Of a stretch of 64,000 nt of DNA, positions 27,669 to 36,507 are shown one piece after another (position 1 is the stretch's first letter; each line of letters begins with the position of its first letter). The DNA is from Pseudomonas putida (GTDB lineage Bacteria > Pseudomonadota > Gammaproteobacteria > Pseudomonadales > Pseudomonadaceae), in contig CP047152.1 of the NCBI GenBank assembly GCA_041879295.1, forward strand, positions 2,051,501 through 2,115,500, given 5' to 3'. The notes beneath the pieces are model-generated. The model worked only from the letters and a program-made list of their open reading frames with translations, had not been told where the DNA came from and made no database searches. The position numbers and the translations under genes were made by a program.

Positions 27669-29048
27669 TCAAGCCTGCTCCTTGCCCTCCGGCAAGAACC
27701 AGTTCAGCACCAGCGCACAAATCCCCCCGGTAGCCACACCCGACTCCAGCACATTGCGAATCGCCGCCGGCATGTGCGCCAGGAACTCTGGCACCTGCGC
27801 AACACCCAGGCCAAGTGCCAACGACACCGCAATAATCAGCAGCGCCCGACGGTCCAGCCGGGTGCTGGCCAGAATATTGATCCCCGACGCCGCAACCGCG
27901 CCAAACATGACCATCGCCGCGCCACCCAGCACCGGCTCCGGCACAGCCTGAATCACCCCGGCAACGCTCGGGAACAACCCCAGCAGCACCAGCATTACGG
28001 CAATCCACATACCGATATGACGGCTGGCGATACCGGTCAGCTGAATCACCCCATTGTTCTGGGCAAAAATCGAGCTAGGGAAGGTGTTGAACAGACCGGC
28101 CAGCAGCGAGTTGGCGCCGTTGACCAGCACGCCCCCCTTGATCCGCTGCATCCACACCGGCCCTTCGACCGGCTGGCGCGACACCTTGCTGGTGGCGGTA
28201 ACGTCACCGATGGCTTCCAGCGAAGTGACCAGGTAGATCACCAGCATCGGAATGAACAGCGCCCACGAGAAGCCCAGGCCAAAGTGCAGCGGTGTCGGCA
28301 CCTGGAATAGCGCGGCCTCGTGCATGCCGGTAAAGTCCAGACGGCCCAGGAAGCCGGCCAGCGCATAGCCGACCGCGAGGGCGATGACGATGGCGCAGCT
28401 GCGCATCCACACCACCGGGATACGGTTGAGAACGACGATGATCGCCAGTACCACGCCCGACATCAGCAGGTTCTCGCCATTGGCAAAGGTGCCATTGGCC
28501 ATGGCCCCAAAGCCACCGCCCATGCTGATCAGGCCGACCTTGATCAGCGTCAGGCCGATCATCAACACCACGATGCCAGTCACTAGCGGGGTGATCAGGC
28601 GTTTGACGAAGGGCAGGATGCGCGACACGCCCATCTCGACGAACGAGCCTGCGATTACTACGCCAAAAATGGCTGCCATTACGCCCTCGACCGGCGTGCC
28701 TTGCTTGACCATCAGCGCACCGCCGGCAATCAGCGGGCCGACGAAGTTGAAGCTGGTGCCCTGAACGATCAGCAGCCCTGCGCCAAATGGGCCGAAGCGT
28801 TTGCACTGGACGAAGGTGGCGATACCCGAGATCACCAGCGACATCGAAACGATCAAATTGGTATCACGTGCAGATACACCCAACGCCTGGCAGATCAGTA
28901 GGCCAGGGGTGACGATAGGTACGATGATCGCCAGCAGGTGCTGCAGGGCTGCCAACAGGCCGATCAACAGCCGTGGCTTGTCCTCCAGACCAAGCACCAG
29001 TTCATTGGCAGGCGCCGCTGCGCCTGGGCTGTGTTCGTGTGAGCTCAT
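27669..29048 (-). CDS. Nucleobase:cation symporter 2 family purine permease (xanthine/uric acid type)
   Basis: A 459-aa inner-membrane NAT/NCS2 transporter with about 12-14 helices. It carries the conserved LVQGTSFNFVGPLIAGGAL segment and the NAT-region FNTFPSSIFAQNNGVIQLTG. Substrate could be xanthine, urate or uracil; the NNGVIQLTG version fits purine permeases best. ATG 29048 chosen; the frame to 29084 adds no transmembrane content. Single-gene unit ended by the strong terminator. Confidence 0.85.
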   Translation of the reverse strand: MSSHEHSPGAAAPANELVLGLEDKPRLLIGLLAALQHLLAIIVPIVTPGLLICQALGVSARDTNLIVSMSLVISGIATFVQCKRFGPFGAGLLIVQGTSFNFVGPLIAGGALMVKQGTPVEGVMAAIFGVVIAGSFVEMGVSRILPFVKRLITPLVTGIVVLMIGLTLIKVGLISMGGGFGAMANGTFANGENLLMSGVVLAIIVVLNRIPVVWMRSCAIVIALAVGYALAGFLGRLDFTGMHEAALFQVPTPLHFGLGFSWALFIPMLVIYLVTSLEAIGDVTATSKVSRQPVEGPVWMQRIKGGVLVNGANSLLAGLFNTFPSSIFAQNNGVIQLTGIASRHIGMWIAVMLVLLGLFPSVAGVIQAVPEPVLGGAAMVMFGAVAASGINILASTRLDRRALLIIAVSLALGLGVAQVPEFLAHMPAAIRNVLESGVATGGICALVLNWFLPEGKEQA

Positions 29049-29308
29049 TGCTGAAAGCTGCCCCGGAAGAAAAAAGGAGCGCATTCTACGGGGTGATGAT
29101 GGATAGCGGTAGAGAAAAGCAGGATGTCAGCATGATCGGCGACCATTTGCCTGATTATCTGACTTTTTGGTCAGTTATTGCGGTTAGAGGCATAATTGGT
29201 TTGAAACTGATGTAGGTCCTCTGTTGGCGGTCAAGCTTTTCTGAGGTGTTCTACGCTCGTTTGTGTCAGGGCGGTAAGGCGCCTGCCTTGGTTTTTGTGG
29301 TGTTGCGT

Positions 29309-29781
29309 AGATCGAGCGCCGCCCGCGCGGCGCATCGCGAGCAAGCTCGCTCCTACATTTGTTTCGGGCCAATTATTCCTGGGGCAGACGCGCACGCCCC
29401 CTTGGCGCTCACCTCGAAATCGTGGGGAACAAACAGGGCGGTCGCGCGCAGGCACAGCATCGCGAGCAAGCTCGCTCCTACATTTGTTTCGGGCCAATTA
29501 TTTCTGGGGCAGACGCGCACGCCCCCCTTGGCGCTCACCTCGAAATCGTGGGGAACAGACAGGGCGGTCGCGCGCAGGTACAGCATCGCGAGCAAGCTCG
29601 CTCCTACATTTGTTTCGGGCCAATTATTTCTGGGGCAGACGCGCACGCCCCCCTTGGCGCTCACCTCGAAATCGTGGGGAACAAACAGGGCGGTCGCGCG
29701 CGCAGGCACAGGCGATTCTGGCCCGAAACAAATGTAGGAGCGAGCTTGCTCGCGATGCGCCGCGCGGGCGGCGCTCGATCT
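29309..29781. repeat. Tandem REP-type array closed by 63-bp perfect inverted repeats
   Basis: A unit of 125-128 bp is repeated three times in tandem (starting 29333, 29458, 29584), each beginning with CATCGCGAGCAAGCTCGCTC, a REP palindrome of a different family from those at 1.3-7 kb. The outer ends, 29309-29371 and 29719-29781, are exact inverted copies of each other over 63 bp. Copies differ at only a few bases, so the expansion is recent. The frames that read through it are periodic artefacts. Confidence 0.93.
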
Positions 29782-29841
29782 ACCAGGCGCTGAACCTCTT
29801 CCGACGAACATCCCGCAACTCAACCCATTTCCAACGCCTAC

Positions 29842-29866
29842 AAAAAAGCCCGCCGAAGCGGGCTTC
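29842..29866 (-). terminator. Terminator of the Bax-inhibitor-type gene
   Basis: Hairpin AGCCCG/CGGGCT (29847-29864), with a T-run on the minus strand, 19 bp past the stop of the gene at 29885. Confidence 0.85.
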
Positions 29867-29884
29867 TTGCGGCACGGCAATCAA

Positions 29885-30556
29885 TCAGTCATCACGACCC
29901 ATGATGCCAAACAACTGCAGCAGGCTGACAAACAGGTTGTAGATCGACACATACAGGCTGATGGTCGCCATGATGTAGTTGCGCTCGCCACCATGAATGA
30001 TCGCGCTGGTCTGGAACAGGATGCAGACCGACGAGAACAGCACGAAGCCAGCGCTGATTGCCAGTTGCAGGCCGCTGATCTGGAAGAAGAAGCTGGCAAC
30101 GACAGCACCCAGCAGGACGAAGAAGCCAGCAGTGATGAAGCCGCTCAGGAAGCTCATGTCCTTGCGGGTGATCAACACGTAGGCCGACAGACCACCAAAT
30201 ACCAGCGCGGTCATGGCAAAGGCGGAGCTGACCACCTCGGCGCCACCGGCCATGCCGAGGTAACGGTTGAGGATCGGGCCAAGGATGAAGCCCATGAAAC
30301 CGGTAAGCGCGAAGGTGGACACCAGGCCCCAGGCCGAATCACGCAGTTTGTTGGTAAGGAAGAACAGCCCGTAGAAGCCGATCAGCACCACGAACACGTT
30401 CGGGTAGCCGACGCGCATCTGCTGGGCAACGAAAGCCATGACACCGCTGAAGGCGAGGGTAAGCGCCAGTAGGCTATACGTGTTGCGCAGGACCTTGCTG
30501 ATCTCCTGCTGCTCGACCTGCTGGCCGTGGTGGACGGCGTAATCCTGTTCGCGCAT
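29885..30556 (-). CDS. Bax inhibitor-1 family membrane protein (YccA-like)
   Basis: A 223-aa seven-helix inner-membrane protein of the UPF0005/BI-1 family, MREQDYAVHHGQQVEQQEIS. E. coli YccA modulates FtsH proteolysis of membrane proteins. The sequence shows seven hydrophobic stretches and a C-terminal IYNLFVSLLQLFGIMGRDD. ATG 30556 is preceded by AGGAGTG. Confidence 0.92.
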   Translation of the reverse strand: MREQDYAVHHGQQVEQQEISKVLRNTYSLLALTLAFSGVMAFVAQQMRVGYPNVFVVLIGFYGLFFLTNKLRDSAWGLVSTFALTGFMGFILGPILNRYLGMAGGAEVVSSAFAMTALVFGGLSAYVLITRKDMSFLSGFITAGFFVLLGAVVASFFFQISGLQLAISAGFVLFSSVCILFQTSAIIHGGERNYIMATISLYVSIYNLFVSLLQLFGIMGRDD

Positions 30557-30642
30557 GGCGACACTCCTTGGTAAACCTGTGGTTTCGGACGTTCAGATGC
30601 TAGGAGTCTACCATTGCTCCTGCAACCCGCGACACAGAGAGT

Positions 30643-30670
30643 TTGACAGCGTGTTTCATTAAGGTATTAT
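30643..30670 (+). promoter_or_regulatory. Consensus-like sigma-70 promoter of tRNA-Ser
   Basis: TTGACA at 30643-30648 and TATTAT at 30665-30670 with a 16-bp spacer, 20 bp before the tRNA, followed by GGCGGCCG discriminator sequence. Confidence 0.85.
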
Positions 30671-30689
30671 GGCGGCCGCAAAACGAGCT

Positions 30690-30777
30690 GGAAGCGTGGC
30701 CGAGTGGTTTAAGGCAACGGTCTTGAAAACCGTCGATGGGCAACTATCCTAGAGTTCGAATCTCTACGCTTCCGCCA
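30690..30777 (+). tRNA. tRNA-Ser (anticodon UGA)
   Basis: An 88-nt class II tRNA. Acceptor GGAAGCG pairs with CGCTTCC, the D arm is TGGCCGAGTGGTTTAAGGC (in part), the anticodon loop CTTGAAA gives UGA, the long variable arm is typical of tRNA-Ser, the T loop has GTTCGAATC, and CCA is encoded. Confidence 0.97.
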
Positions 30778-30782
30778 TATTC

Positions 30783-30813
30783 AAAGCCCTGATTATTCAG
30801 GGCTTTTTGCGTT
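30783..30813 (+). terminator. Terminator of tRNA-Ser
   Basis: Arms AAAGCCCTGA (30783-30792) and TCAGGGCTTT (30797-30806), then TTGCG and TTTTT. Confidence 0.9.
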
Positions 30814-30924
30814 TTTGGGGTATAGAAAAGCCGACCATGGGAACGCCATCGGGAGCCCCATCTCCCCCGGACAGTTCCGCTACCTGACTACCGTTAACCT
30901 CTGGCAGGGCAGGCTTGGTGCCGC

Positions 30925-32286
30925 TCAAGGTTTTTCAGTAGCGCTCGCTTGGCTAGCGGCGGGTTCTGTGGAAGAAGACGCGGCAGCATGAAGCTTGTCG
31001 GTAATCTGCTTGGCCAAGGCATGGTAAAGCGAGACCGGAGACACCCATCCAGAGATGGCCGCCGCCATCAGTGTCGCTGCCAACATGGGAATGGCCAGGT
31101 CCGGGCTGTGTGTCAGTTCAAGCACGATGACCGAGGCGGTCAGTGGCGAGCGTGTCACACCGGCCAGGTATGCGCCCATACCAAGTAGAGCGCCTGCCTG
31201 GGGATCAACATCGGGCAGCAAGCTCAACAGGGGCGCAAAGGCGGCGCCGATGCTCAGCGAAGGCGAAAAGAGCCCGCCAGGAATCCCGGAAAGATAGGAC
31301 GCGACGTTGGCCAGAAACTTCCACAGGAGAAAGCTTGTGTCCGTGATTGGCTGCCCCTCCAGCAACGCACGCGTTTCTTCGTACCCGGTGCCGAATACAT
31401 GATTGCCAGAGACGAGCCCCAACGTGGCCAGCAGCAAGCCACAGATGGCAGCAAAGCGCACCGGATAGCGTCCGCGTAACGTACAGACCCGGCCGAGTAG
31501 GCCCTTGTCGGTGGGCAGCACAAGCTTGGCGTAAAAACCACCCAGCAGCCCGCCCAGCACAGCACAGGCAGGCACGACGCTCCAGCCCCAGCCCACCGGC
31601 ATTCGACCGCTGATTTCTCCAAAATAGGCGTAATGGCCCATCAGCCCCAGCGTGACGACCCCACCGATCAGCACCGCAGTGAGCACCAAGCCGCTGAAAC
31701 GTTGCTCGAACGTGCGGCTCAATTCCTCAATGGCAAAGACTACCCCCGCTAACGGTGTATTGAAGGCTGCCGCAATACCCGCGGCGCCTCCGGCGAGCAC
31801 CAGGCCAGCGATGGTGCGCCGGCCGTGCAGGCCTAAACGTCGGCCAAAGGAATAGAGCACAGCGGCGCCGATGTGGACGGTCGGGCCTTCCCGGCCAACC
31901 GAACCGCCGACCAGCAGGGCGCCCAACGTCAGGCTCATGCGGGCGGCAGCCACAGGGAGCGAGAGTAATCGGGCGCGCAGGCGGCGAGAGGGCATTTCCA
32001 GGGCGGCTATGACTTGGGGAATGCCGCTACCCTTGGCGTTTTCAAACCACCGTTGCGTCAGATAAGCCAGGAGCGCGAAACCAAGCGGAGTGATGAGAAG
32101 AGGTGACCAGGGTGCCCATTCCAGCAAGCGCTTGAACGAAGCGAACGCCGCGTCGGCAAGCCAGGCGAATGCCAGCGCAACCAGCCCCACCAGCAATGCC
32201 CCGATCCAGAACGCCAGTCGCTGACGCCATTCTCGCCAGCTTGAACGGCGGGAGAGTGAAGGTGCAGGACGGGTAGGTTCGGGCAT
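30925..32286 (-). CDS. ClC-family chloride channel/antiporter
   Basis: A 453-aa inner-membrane ClC protein. All three selectivity-filter motifs are seen: GSGIPQV, GREGPTVHIGA (gating glutamate) and GIPGGLFSPSLSIGA. Presence of the antiporter proton glutamate cannot be judged with confidence. ATG 32286 is used over a GTG nine bases earlier. It sits tail-to-head with nhaA on the same strand, in a stretch of ion-homeostasis genes. Confidence 0.92.
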   Translation of the reverse strand: MPEPTRPAPSLSRRSSWREWRQRLAFWIGALLVGLVALAFAWLADAAFASFKRLLEWAPWSPLLITPLGFALLAYLTQRWFENAKGSGIPQVIAALEMPSRRLRARLLSLPVAAARMSLTLGALLVGGSVGREGPTVHIGAAVLYSFGRRLGLHGRRTIAGLVLAGGAAGIAAAFNTPLAGVVFAIEELSRTFEQRFSGLVLTAVLIGGVVTLGLMGHYAYFGEISGRMPVGWGWSVVPACAVLGGLLGGFYAKLVLPTDKGLLGRVCTLRGRYPVRFAAICGLLLATLGLVSGNHVFGTGYEETRALLEGQPITDTSFLLWKFLANVASYLSGIPGGLFSPSLSIGAAFAPLLSLLPDVDPQAGALLGMGAYLAGVTRSPLTASVIVLELTHSPDLAIPMLAATLMAAAISGWVSPVSLYHALAKQITDKLHAAASSSTEPAASQASATEKP

Positions 32287-32424
32287 GGTCCACACATGGC
32301 TGACTTGGAAAGCCGTGAGTATGGCGTGTTTTCCCTGGCAGGCCTACCCGACACAGGTTGTAGTCGTGCCAGGCGTGGCGATCCGTTTGCCCACATGCAA
32401 CGGACCGCCAGTGCCAGAATGTGG

Positions 32425-33786
32425 CTAGGTGGCCGAACTTGCTTTGGTAGCAGGCGCTGCCTTGCGCATGCTCCACATCCCCCAGGCCAAACCCAGCACG
32501 GCCGCGATCAATGATGCGGATAGCACGCCGAGTTTCGCTGCCCCGAGTGAGCCAGGGTCGACGAAAGCGAGGTTGGCGATGAAGATCGACATGGTGAAAC
32601 CGATGCCGGCCAGCAGCCCGACCAGCATGATGCTACGCCAGTTGACCTCGGAGGGAAGCTCGCACCAGCCCAGGCGGACCATCAGCCAGCTGACGCTGAC
32701 GATGCCCAAGGGCTTTCCTGCGACCAGGGCGACAGCGACGGCGATCATGACCCACTGGGGGCCTTCAGCGGACAGGTCGACACCCGAAAGGCTTACCCCG
32801 GCATTGGCCAAGGCAAACACGGGCATGATGCCGTAGGCTACCCAAGGGTGCAGGGTGCCTTGCATGCGCACTACCGGCGGCAGCAGTTCGCGCTGGGCCA
32901 GGCGCAGCCGTTTCAAAGGATCAATGAGGTCGCTGGCATCTTGCTCAGGCGCCTTGGCGCGCCCCAGCAATTCGCCGGTGAAGCGGGTAATGGCATCCAG
33001 CGGGCGCTCACGCATGGGCATTGCGGTGACAGGTGTCATCAGGCCTAGCACAACACCTGCGAGAGTCGGGTGGGCGCCGGTCAACAAGATGCCCAGCCAG
33101 ACGATCGCGCCAGGAATGACATAGGCGAAGGCTGAACCCACACCGATCTTCTGAAGCCCGATCACCATGAGCAGGCCGATCAGTGCAACGCCGAAACCGG
33201 TGTAATCAAGGCCGCCTGAATAGAAAAACGCGATGATCAGGACTGCGATGATGTCATCGATGATTGCCAGGGCGAGGAGAAACACACGTACGTTGGACGG
33301 GATCGACTTGCCGAGCAGTGCCAGTACGCCCACCGCAAAGGCGATATCCGTCGCCGTTGGCACTGCCCAACCTTGTTGGTCTGCTGGCGCGTGACCAAAA
33401 CTCAGGTAGAGGAGTGCAGGCACGGCTACGCCGCCGACAGCGGCTGCCATGGGGAGCGTGGCTTGGCGCAGGCTGGACAGCGCGCCCTCGTGGATCTCGC
33501 GGCGGATCTCCATGCCCACGACCAGGAAAAAGATGGTCATCAAGCCATCATTGATCCAGAAGTGCAGGGACTGCGAATAGACATGCGAGCCCACGCCGAA
33601 CGTCAACGGCGTATGCCAAAGGGCTTCATAACTGTCGGCAGCCGGGGAATTCGCCCAGATCAATGCAGCGACTGCGGCAATCAACAGAACGATGCCGCTG
33701 ACCGCTTCAATGTGCAAAAAGCGTTCAAGGTTGGCGAAGGCTCGCTCGGCCAGGTCTTGGGCGCGAGGTAATTCTTTTTTATGCAT
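32425..33786 (-). CDS. nhaA: Na+/H+ antiporter NhaA
   Basis: A 453-aa inner-membrane antiporter. The ion-binding pair of aspartates is in [20 protein letters not shown], and the N-terminal [21 protein letters not shown] (in part) is typical. ATG 33786 ([20 protein letters not shown]) is preceded by GGGAG; the frame continues to 33843 but the extra residues look like untranslated sequence. Longer than E. coli NhaA (388 aa) owing to terminal extensions. Confidence 0.92.
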   Translation of the reverse strand: MHKKELPRAQDLAERAFANLERFLHIEAVSGIVLLIAAVAALIWANSPAADSYEALWHTPLTFGVGSHVYSQSLHFWINDGLMTIFFLVVGMEIRREIHEGALSSLRQATLPMAAAVGGVAVPALLYLSFGHAPADQQGWAVPTATDIAFAVGVLALLGKSIPSNVRVFLLALAIIDDIIAVLIIAFFYSGGLDYTGFGVALIGLLMVIGLQKIGVGSAFAYVIPGAIVWLGILLTGAHPTLAGVVLGLMTPVTAMPMRERPLDAITRFTGELLGRAKAPEQDASDLIDPLKRLRLAQRELLPPVVRMQGTLHPWVAYGIMPVFALANAGVSLSGVDLSAEGPQWVMIAVAVALVAGKPLGIVSVSWLMVRLGWCELPSEVNWRSIMLVGLLAGIGFTMSIFIANLAFVDPGSLGAAKLGVLSASLIAAVLGLAWGMWSMRKAAPATKASSAT

Positions 33787-34089
33787 AGGCGCAGGTGCTC
33801 CCGCATGGCGGCCCGACCTGCGCTGTTCTTTAACCTGCCTCACTGCACCGTGCAGCTGGCACCCGTCCGCTAGTCTACCGAATAACCACTCTCAGATGAA
33901 CAAAAAGCGCCAAACCATTCACTCCAAAGGCGTGTCGGTTTGAGATTTTTTCCTGCAGACGTTAGGGTTTGTGGTTATTTCCGAGCATACGAGGCTTGGC
34001 AAACGGGAATTTATCCAACTGCTAGCCTTGGTAAATATCGTCGTGCTCAGGCACGCTGTGCTCATCGCCTTGCAAGGAGAACTGCCGCT
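33787..34089. other. Divergent region between nhaA and the BCCT gene
   Basis: A 303-bp gene-free region that must hold both promoters. CAAGGAGAACTGC supplies the ribosome-binding site of the BCCT gene. An AT-rich stretch lies at 33930-34010. No specific operator recognised. Confidence 0.45.
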
Positions 34090-36063
34090 ATGACTGCAGC
34101 CCCCAAACCCAGGAGCACCCTTAACCCACCCGTTTTCTACACCAGTGCGATACTTATCTTTCTGCTGGTCTTGTACGCCACGGCATTTCAGGAGCACGCC
34201 CAGACACTGTTCGAGCAAGTCCAGCGATGGATCATCACCAATGCCAGCTGGTTCTACATTCTTGTTGTAGCGCTGGTGTTGATCAGTGTGGTGTTTCTGG
34301 CCGTCAGCCGCTATGGCGACATCAAGCTAGGCCCTGACCACAGTGAGCCGGATTACCGCAAGAGCAGTTGGTTTGCCATGCTGTTCTCGGCAGGTATGGG
34401 GATTGGCCTCATGTTCTTCGGCGTGGCCGAACCGGTCATGCATTTCTCCACACCGCCCGTGGGCGATCCTGGCACCGTCGCCGCGGCGCGCGAAGCCATG
34501 AAAATCACCTTTTTCCACTGGGGTCTGCATGCCTGGGCGATCTATGCCATCGTCGCGCTGATCCTGGCCTACTTCAGTTTCCGCAACGGCCTGCCGTTGA
34601 CCTTGCGTTCGGCACTCTATCCGCTGATTGGTGAGCGAATCTATGGCCCTATAGGGCATGCCGTGGATGTCTTTGCCATCCTCGGTACGGTGTTTGGTGT
34701 GGCGACCTCGCTGGGTTATGGGGTATTGCAGATCAACAGCGGGTTTCATCATGTGTTCGGTTTGCCGGTAAACACCACCGTGCAAGTCATCCTCATCACC
34801 GCCACCTGTGCATTGGCGACGCTTTCAGTGGCCAGCGGCCTGGACAAAGGTATTCGCATCCTGTCCGAGCTCAACCTGAGCCTGGCGGTGATTCTGATGC
34901 TGTTCGTGCTGCTGCTTGGGCCTACGGTGTTCCTGCTGCAGACCTATGTACAGAATACCGGCGCCTACCTTTCGGACATCGTCAATAAAACCTTCAATCT
35001 CTACGCTTACGAGCCCACCGACTGGATCGGTGGCTGGACCTTGCTGTACTGGGGCTGGTGGTTGTCCTGGTCGCCCTTCGTGGGTTTGTTCATCGCACGT
35101 ATTTCGCGAGGGCGGACCATCCGGGAATTCGTCTGCGGCGTACTGTTCGTACCGGCGGGTTTCACCTTGCTGTGGATGACGGTGTTCGGCGACTCGGCAA
35201 TCCATATGATCCTCAACGATGGTGTAAAGGATCTGGCTACTGTGGTCAGTGAAGACAGTTCCCTCGCCTTGTTTGCTTTCCTGGAGCATTTCCCGTTCTC
35301 CAGCATCATTTCGTTGGTCGCGGTGCTTATGGTGGTCGTGTTCTTTGTGACCTCGGCGGACTCTGGTGCGCTGGTCGTGGATATGCTCGCCTCCTCCGGA
35401 AAAGGTCATTCACCCCTGTGGCAACGTATCTTCTGGTCAATCTGCATCGGCGCAGTGGCGATCGCGTTGCTGCTGGCGAACGGCCTCAAGGCGCTGCAGA
35501 CCGCGACCATTGCGAGCGCTCTGCCGTTCGCGGTCATCTTGCTGGTTGCGATTTGGGGCTTGTTCAAGGCGCTGAGTCTTGATGCGACCCGCCGCGGGTT
35601 GCGCAATCAAGCGTTGCCAGGCCCACGCCATACCCGTCACCCACACGGCGGCTGGCAGCGGAGACTGCGTAACATCGCATTGATGCCGCGCCGGGTTCAT
35701 GTCACCCGCTTTATCGCCGAGGTGGTGCGGCCAGCCTGTGAAGAGGTCGCCCAGGAGCTGCGTAAGCAAGGCTACGAGGTGAGCGTGAATGAGCGCGATG
35801 ATGGACGGGTATCCCTGGAGCTCTCCCATGCCGGTGAAGGGCGTTTCCTCTACGAGGTGCGGCCACGGGCCTTCAATACGCCAAGCTTCGTCATGCAGGA
35901 CACCGAAGACGGTGGCGATGCGCGCAAGTATTTCCGTGCGGAAGTGCATCTGCGAGAAGGGGGCCAGGACTACGACATCATGGGGTGGAGCCGCGACGAT
36001 GTGATTGGTGACATCCTGGATCAGTACGAACGCCACCTGCAATACTTGCACGTGGTGGGCTGA
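34090..36063 (+). CDS. BCCT-family betaine/choline/carnitine transporter (BetT-like)
   Basis: A 657-aa inner-membrane transporter with 12 helices and the BCCT signature WGWWLSWSPFVGLFIARISR. The C-terminal cytoplasmic extension of about 150 residues, including LRKQGYEVSVNERDDGRVSL, is the long-tail BetT form in which the tail senses osmotic stress. ATG 34090 follows AAGGAGAAC; the frame open from 33940 lacks a ribosome-binding site. Choline is the most likely substrate. Confidence 0.9.
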   Translation: MTAAPKPRSTLNPPVFYTSAILIFLLVLYATAFQEHAQTLFEQVQRWIITNASWFYILVVALVLISVVFLAVSRYGDIKLGPDHSEPDYRKSSWFAMLFSAGMGIGLMFFGVAEPVMHFSTPPVGDPGTVAAAREAMKITFFHWGLHAWAIYAIVALILAYFSFRNGLPLTLRSALYPLIGERIYGPIGHAVDVFAILGTVFGVATSLGYGVLQINSGFHHVFGLPVNTTVQVILITATCALATLSVASGLDKGIRILSELNLSLAVILMLFVLLLGPTVFLLQTYVQNTGAYLSDIVNKTFNLYAYEPTDWIGGWTLLYWGWWLSWSPFVGLFIARISRGRTIREFVCGVLFVPAGFTLLWMTVFGDSAIHMILNDGVKDLATVVSEDSSLALFAFLEHFPFSSIISLVAVLMVVVFFVTSADSGALVVDMLASSGKGHSPLWQRIFWSICIGAVAIALLLANGLKALQTATIASALPFAVILLVAIWGLFKALSLDATRRGLRNQALPGPRHTRHPHGGWQRRLRNIALMPRRVHVTRFIAEVVRPACEEVAQELRKQGYEVSVNERDDGRVSLELSHAGEGRFLYEVRPRAFNTPSFVMQDTEDGGDARKYFRAEVHLREGGQDYDIMGWSRDDVIGDILDQYERHLQYLHVVG

Positions 36064-36090
36064 ACTGGATTCGGCCCTGCCCTGGCGTAG

Positions 36091-36507
36091 TCAGGGCAGG
36101 GCGGTTCGCCTGCTGTCCAAAGGCGGATTTTCACAGGCCCAGAAGTCTACTGCAGCAATGCGTTCGCTCGGCGGTCCTAACCAATGGGACAGCGGCTGGC
36201 ACCCGGTTGTCGTGCAGACCTGATAGTCGCCAGCCTCGGGCGTTCGCCCGGCATGCAAGGGCTGCAGCGGTGGCAGATGACGACGATAGTGCCAAGTGCC
36301 GTCGCGCAGTTGAGCGTCGTCCGGAATCTCCATGCCGGCCCCGCTGCCTTTGACCCGTGCCTCTACCAGTACCAGGCCAGCCGGGGTCACTTGATAATCC
36401 TCTTCCCAGCGGACCTTTTCGATACTGTGCTGCCACGCGAGGGTAAATTCGTGCAGTGGCAGGCTGACCCACACCACACCGGCCAGCCCAACGCAAAGGC
36501 TGATCAT
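36091..36507 (-). CDS. DUF1850 protein, partner of the TRAP transporter
   Basis: A 138-aa protein with an N-terminal hydrophobic segment (MISLCVGLAGVVWVSLPLHE) and then an extracytoplasmic domain containing HSIEKVRWEEDYQV, the typical DUF1850 start. DUF1850 proteins are encoded with TAXI-TRAP systems and their role is unknown. ATG 36507 overlaps the TRAP stop (ATGA). Confidence 0.85.
   Translation of the reverse strand: MISLCVGLAGVVWVSLPLHEFTLAWQHSIEKVRWEEDYQVTPAGLVLVEARVKGSGAGMEIPDDAQLRDGTWHYRRHLPPLQPLHAGRTPEAGDYQVCTTTGCQPLSHWLGPPSERIAAVDFWACENPPLDSRRTALP

Noticed and set aside
29309..29781. Possible CRISPR array
   Set aside because: Only three units of about 126 bp, no short repeats with unique spacers, and no cas genes.
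29246..29942. Overlapping open frames with an internal 42-residue periodicity
   Set aside because: They arise from the tandem REP-type array and its inverted ends; no start signal or domain.
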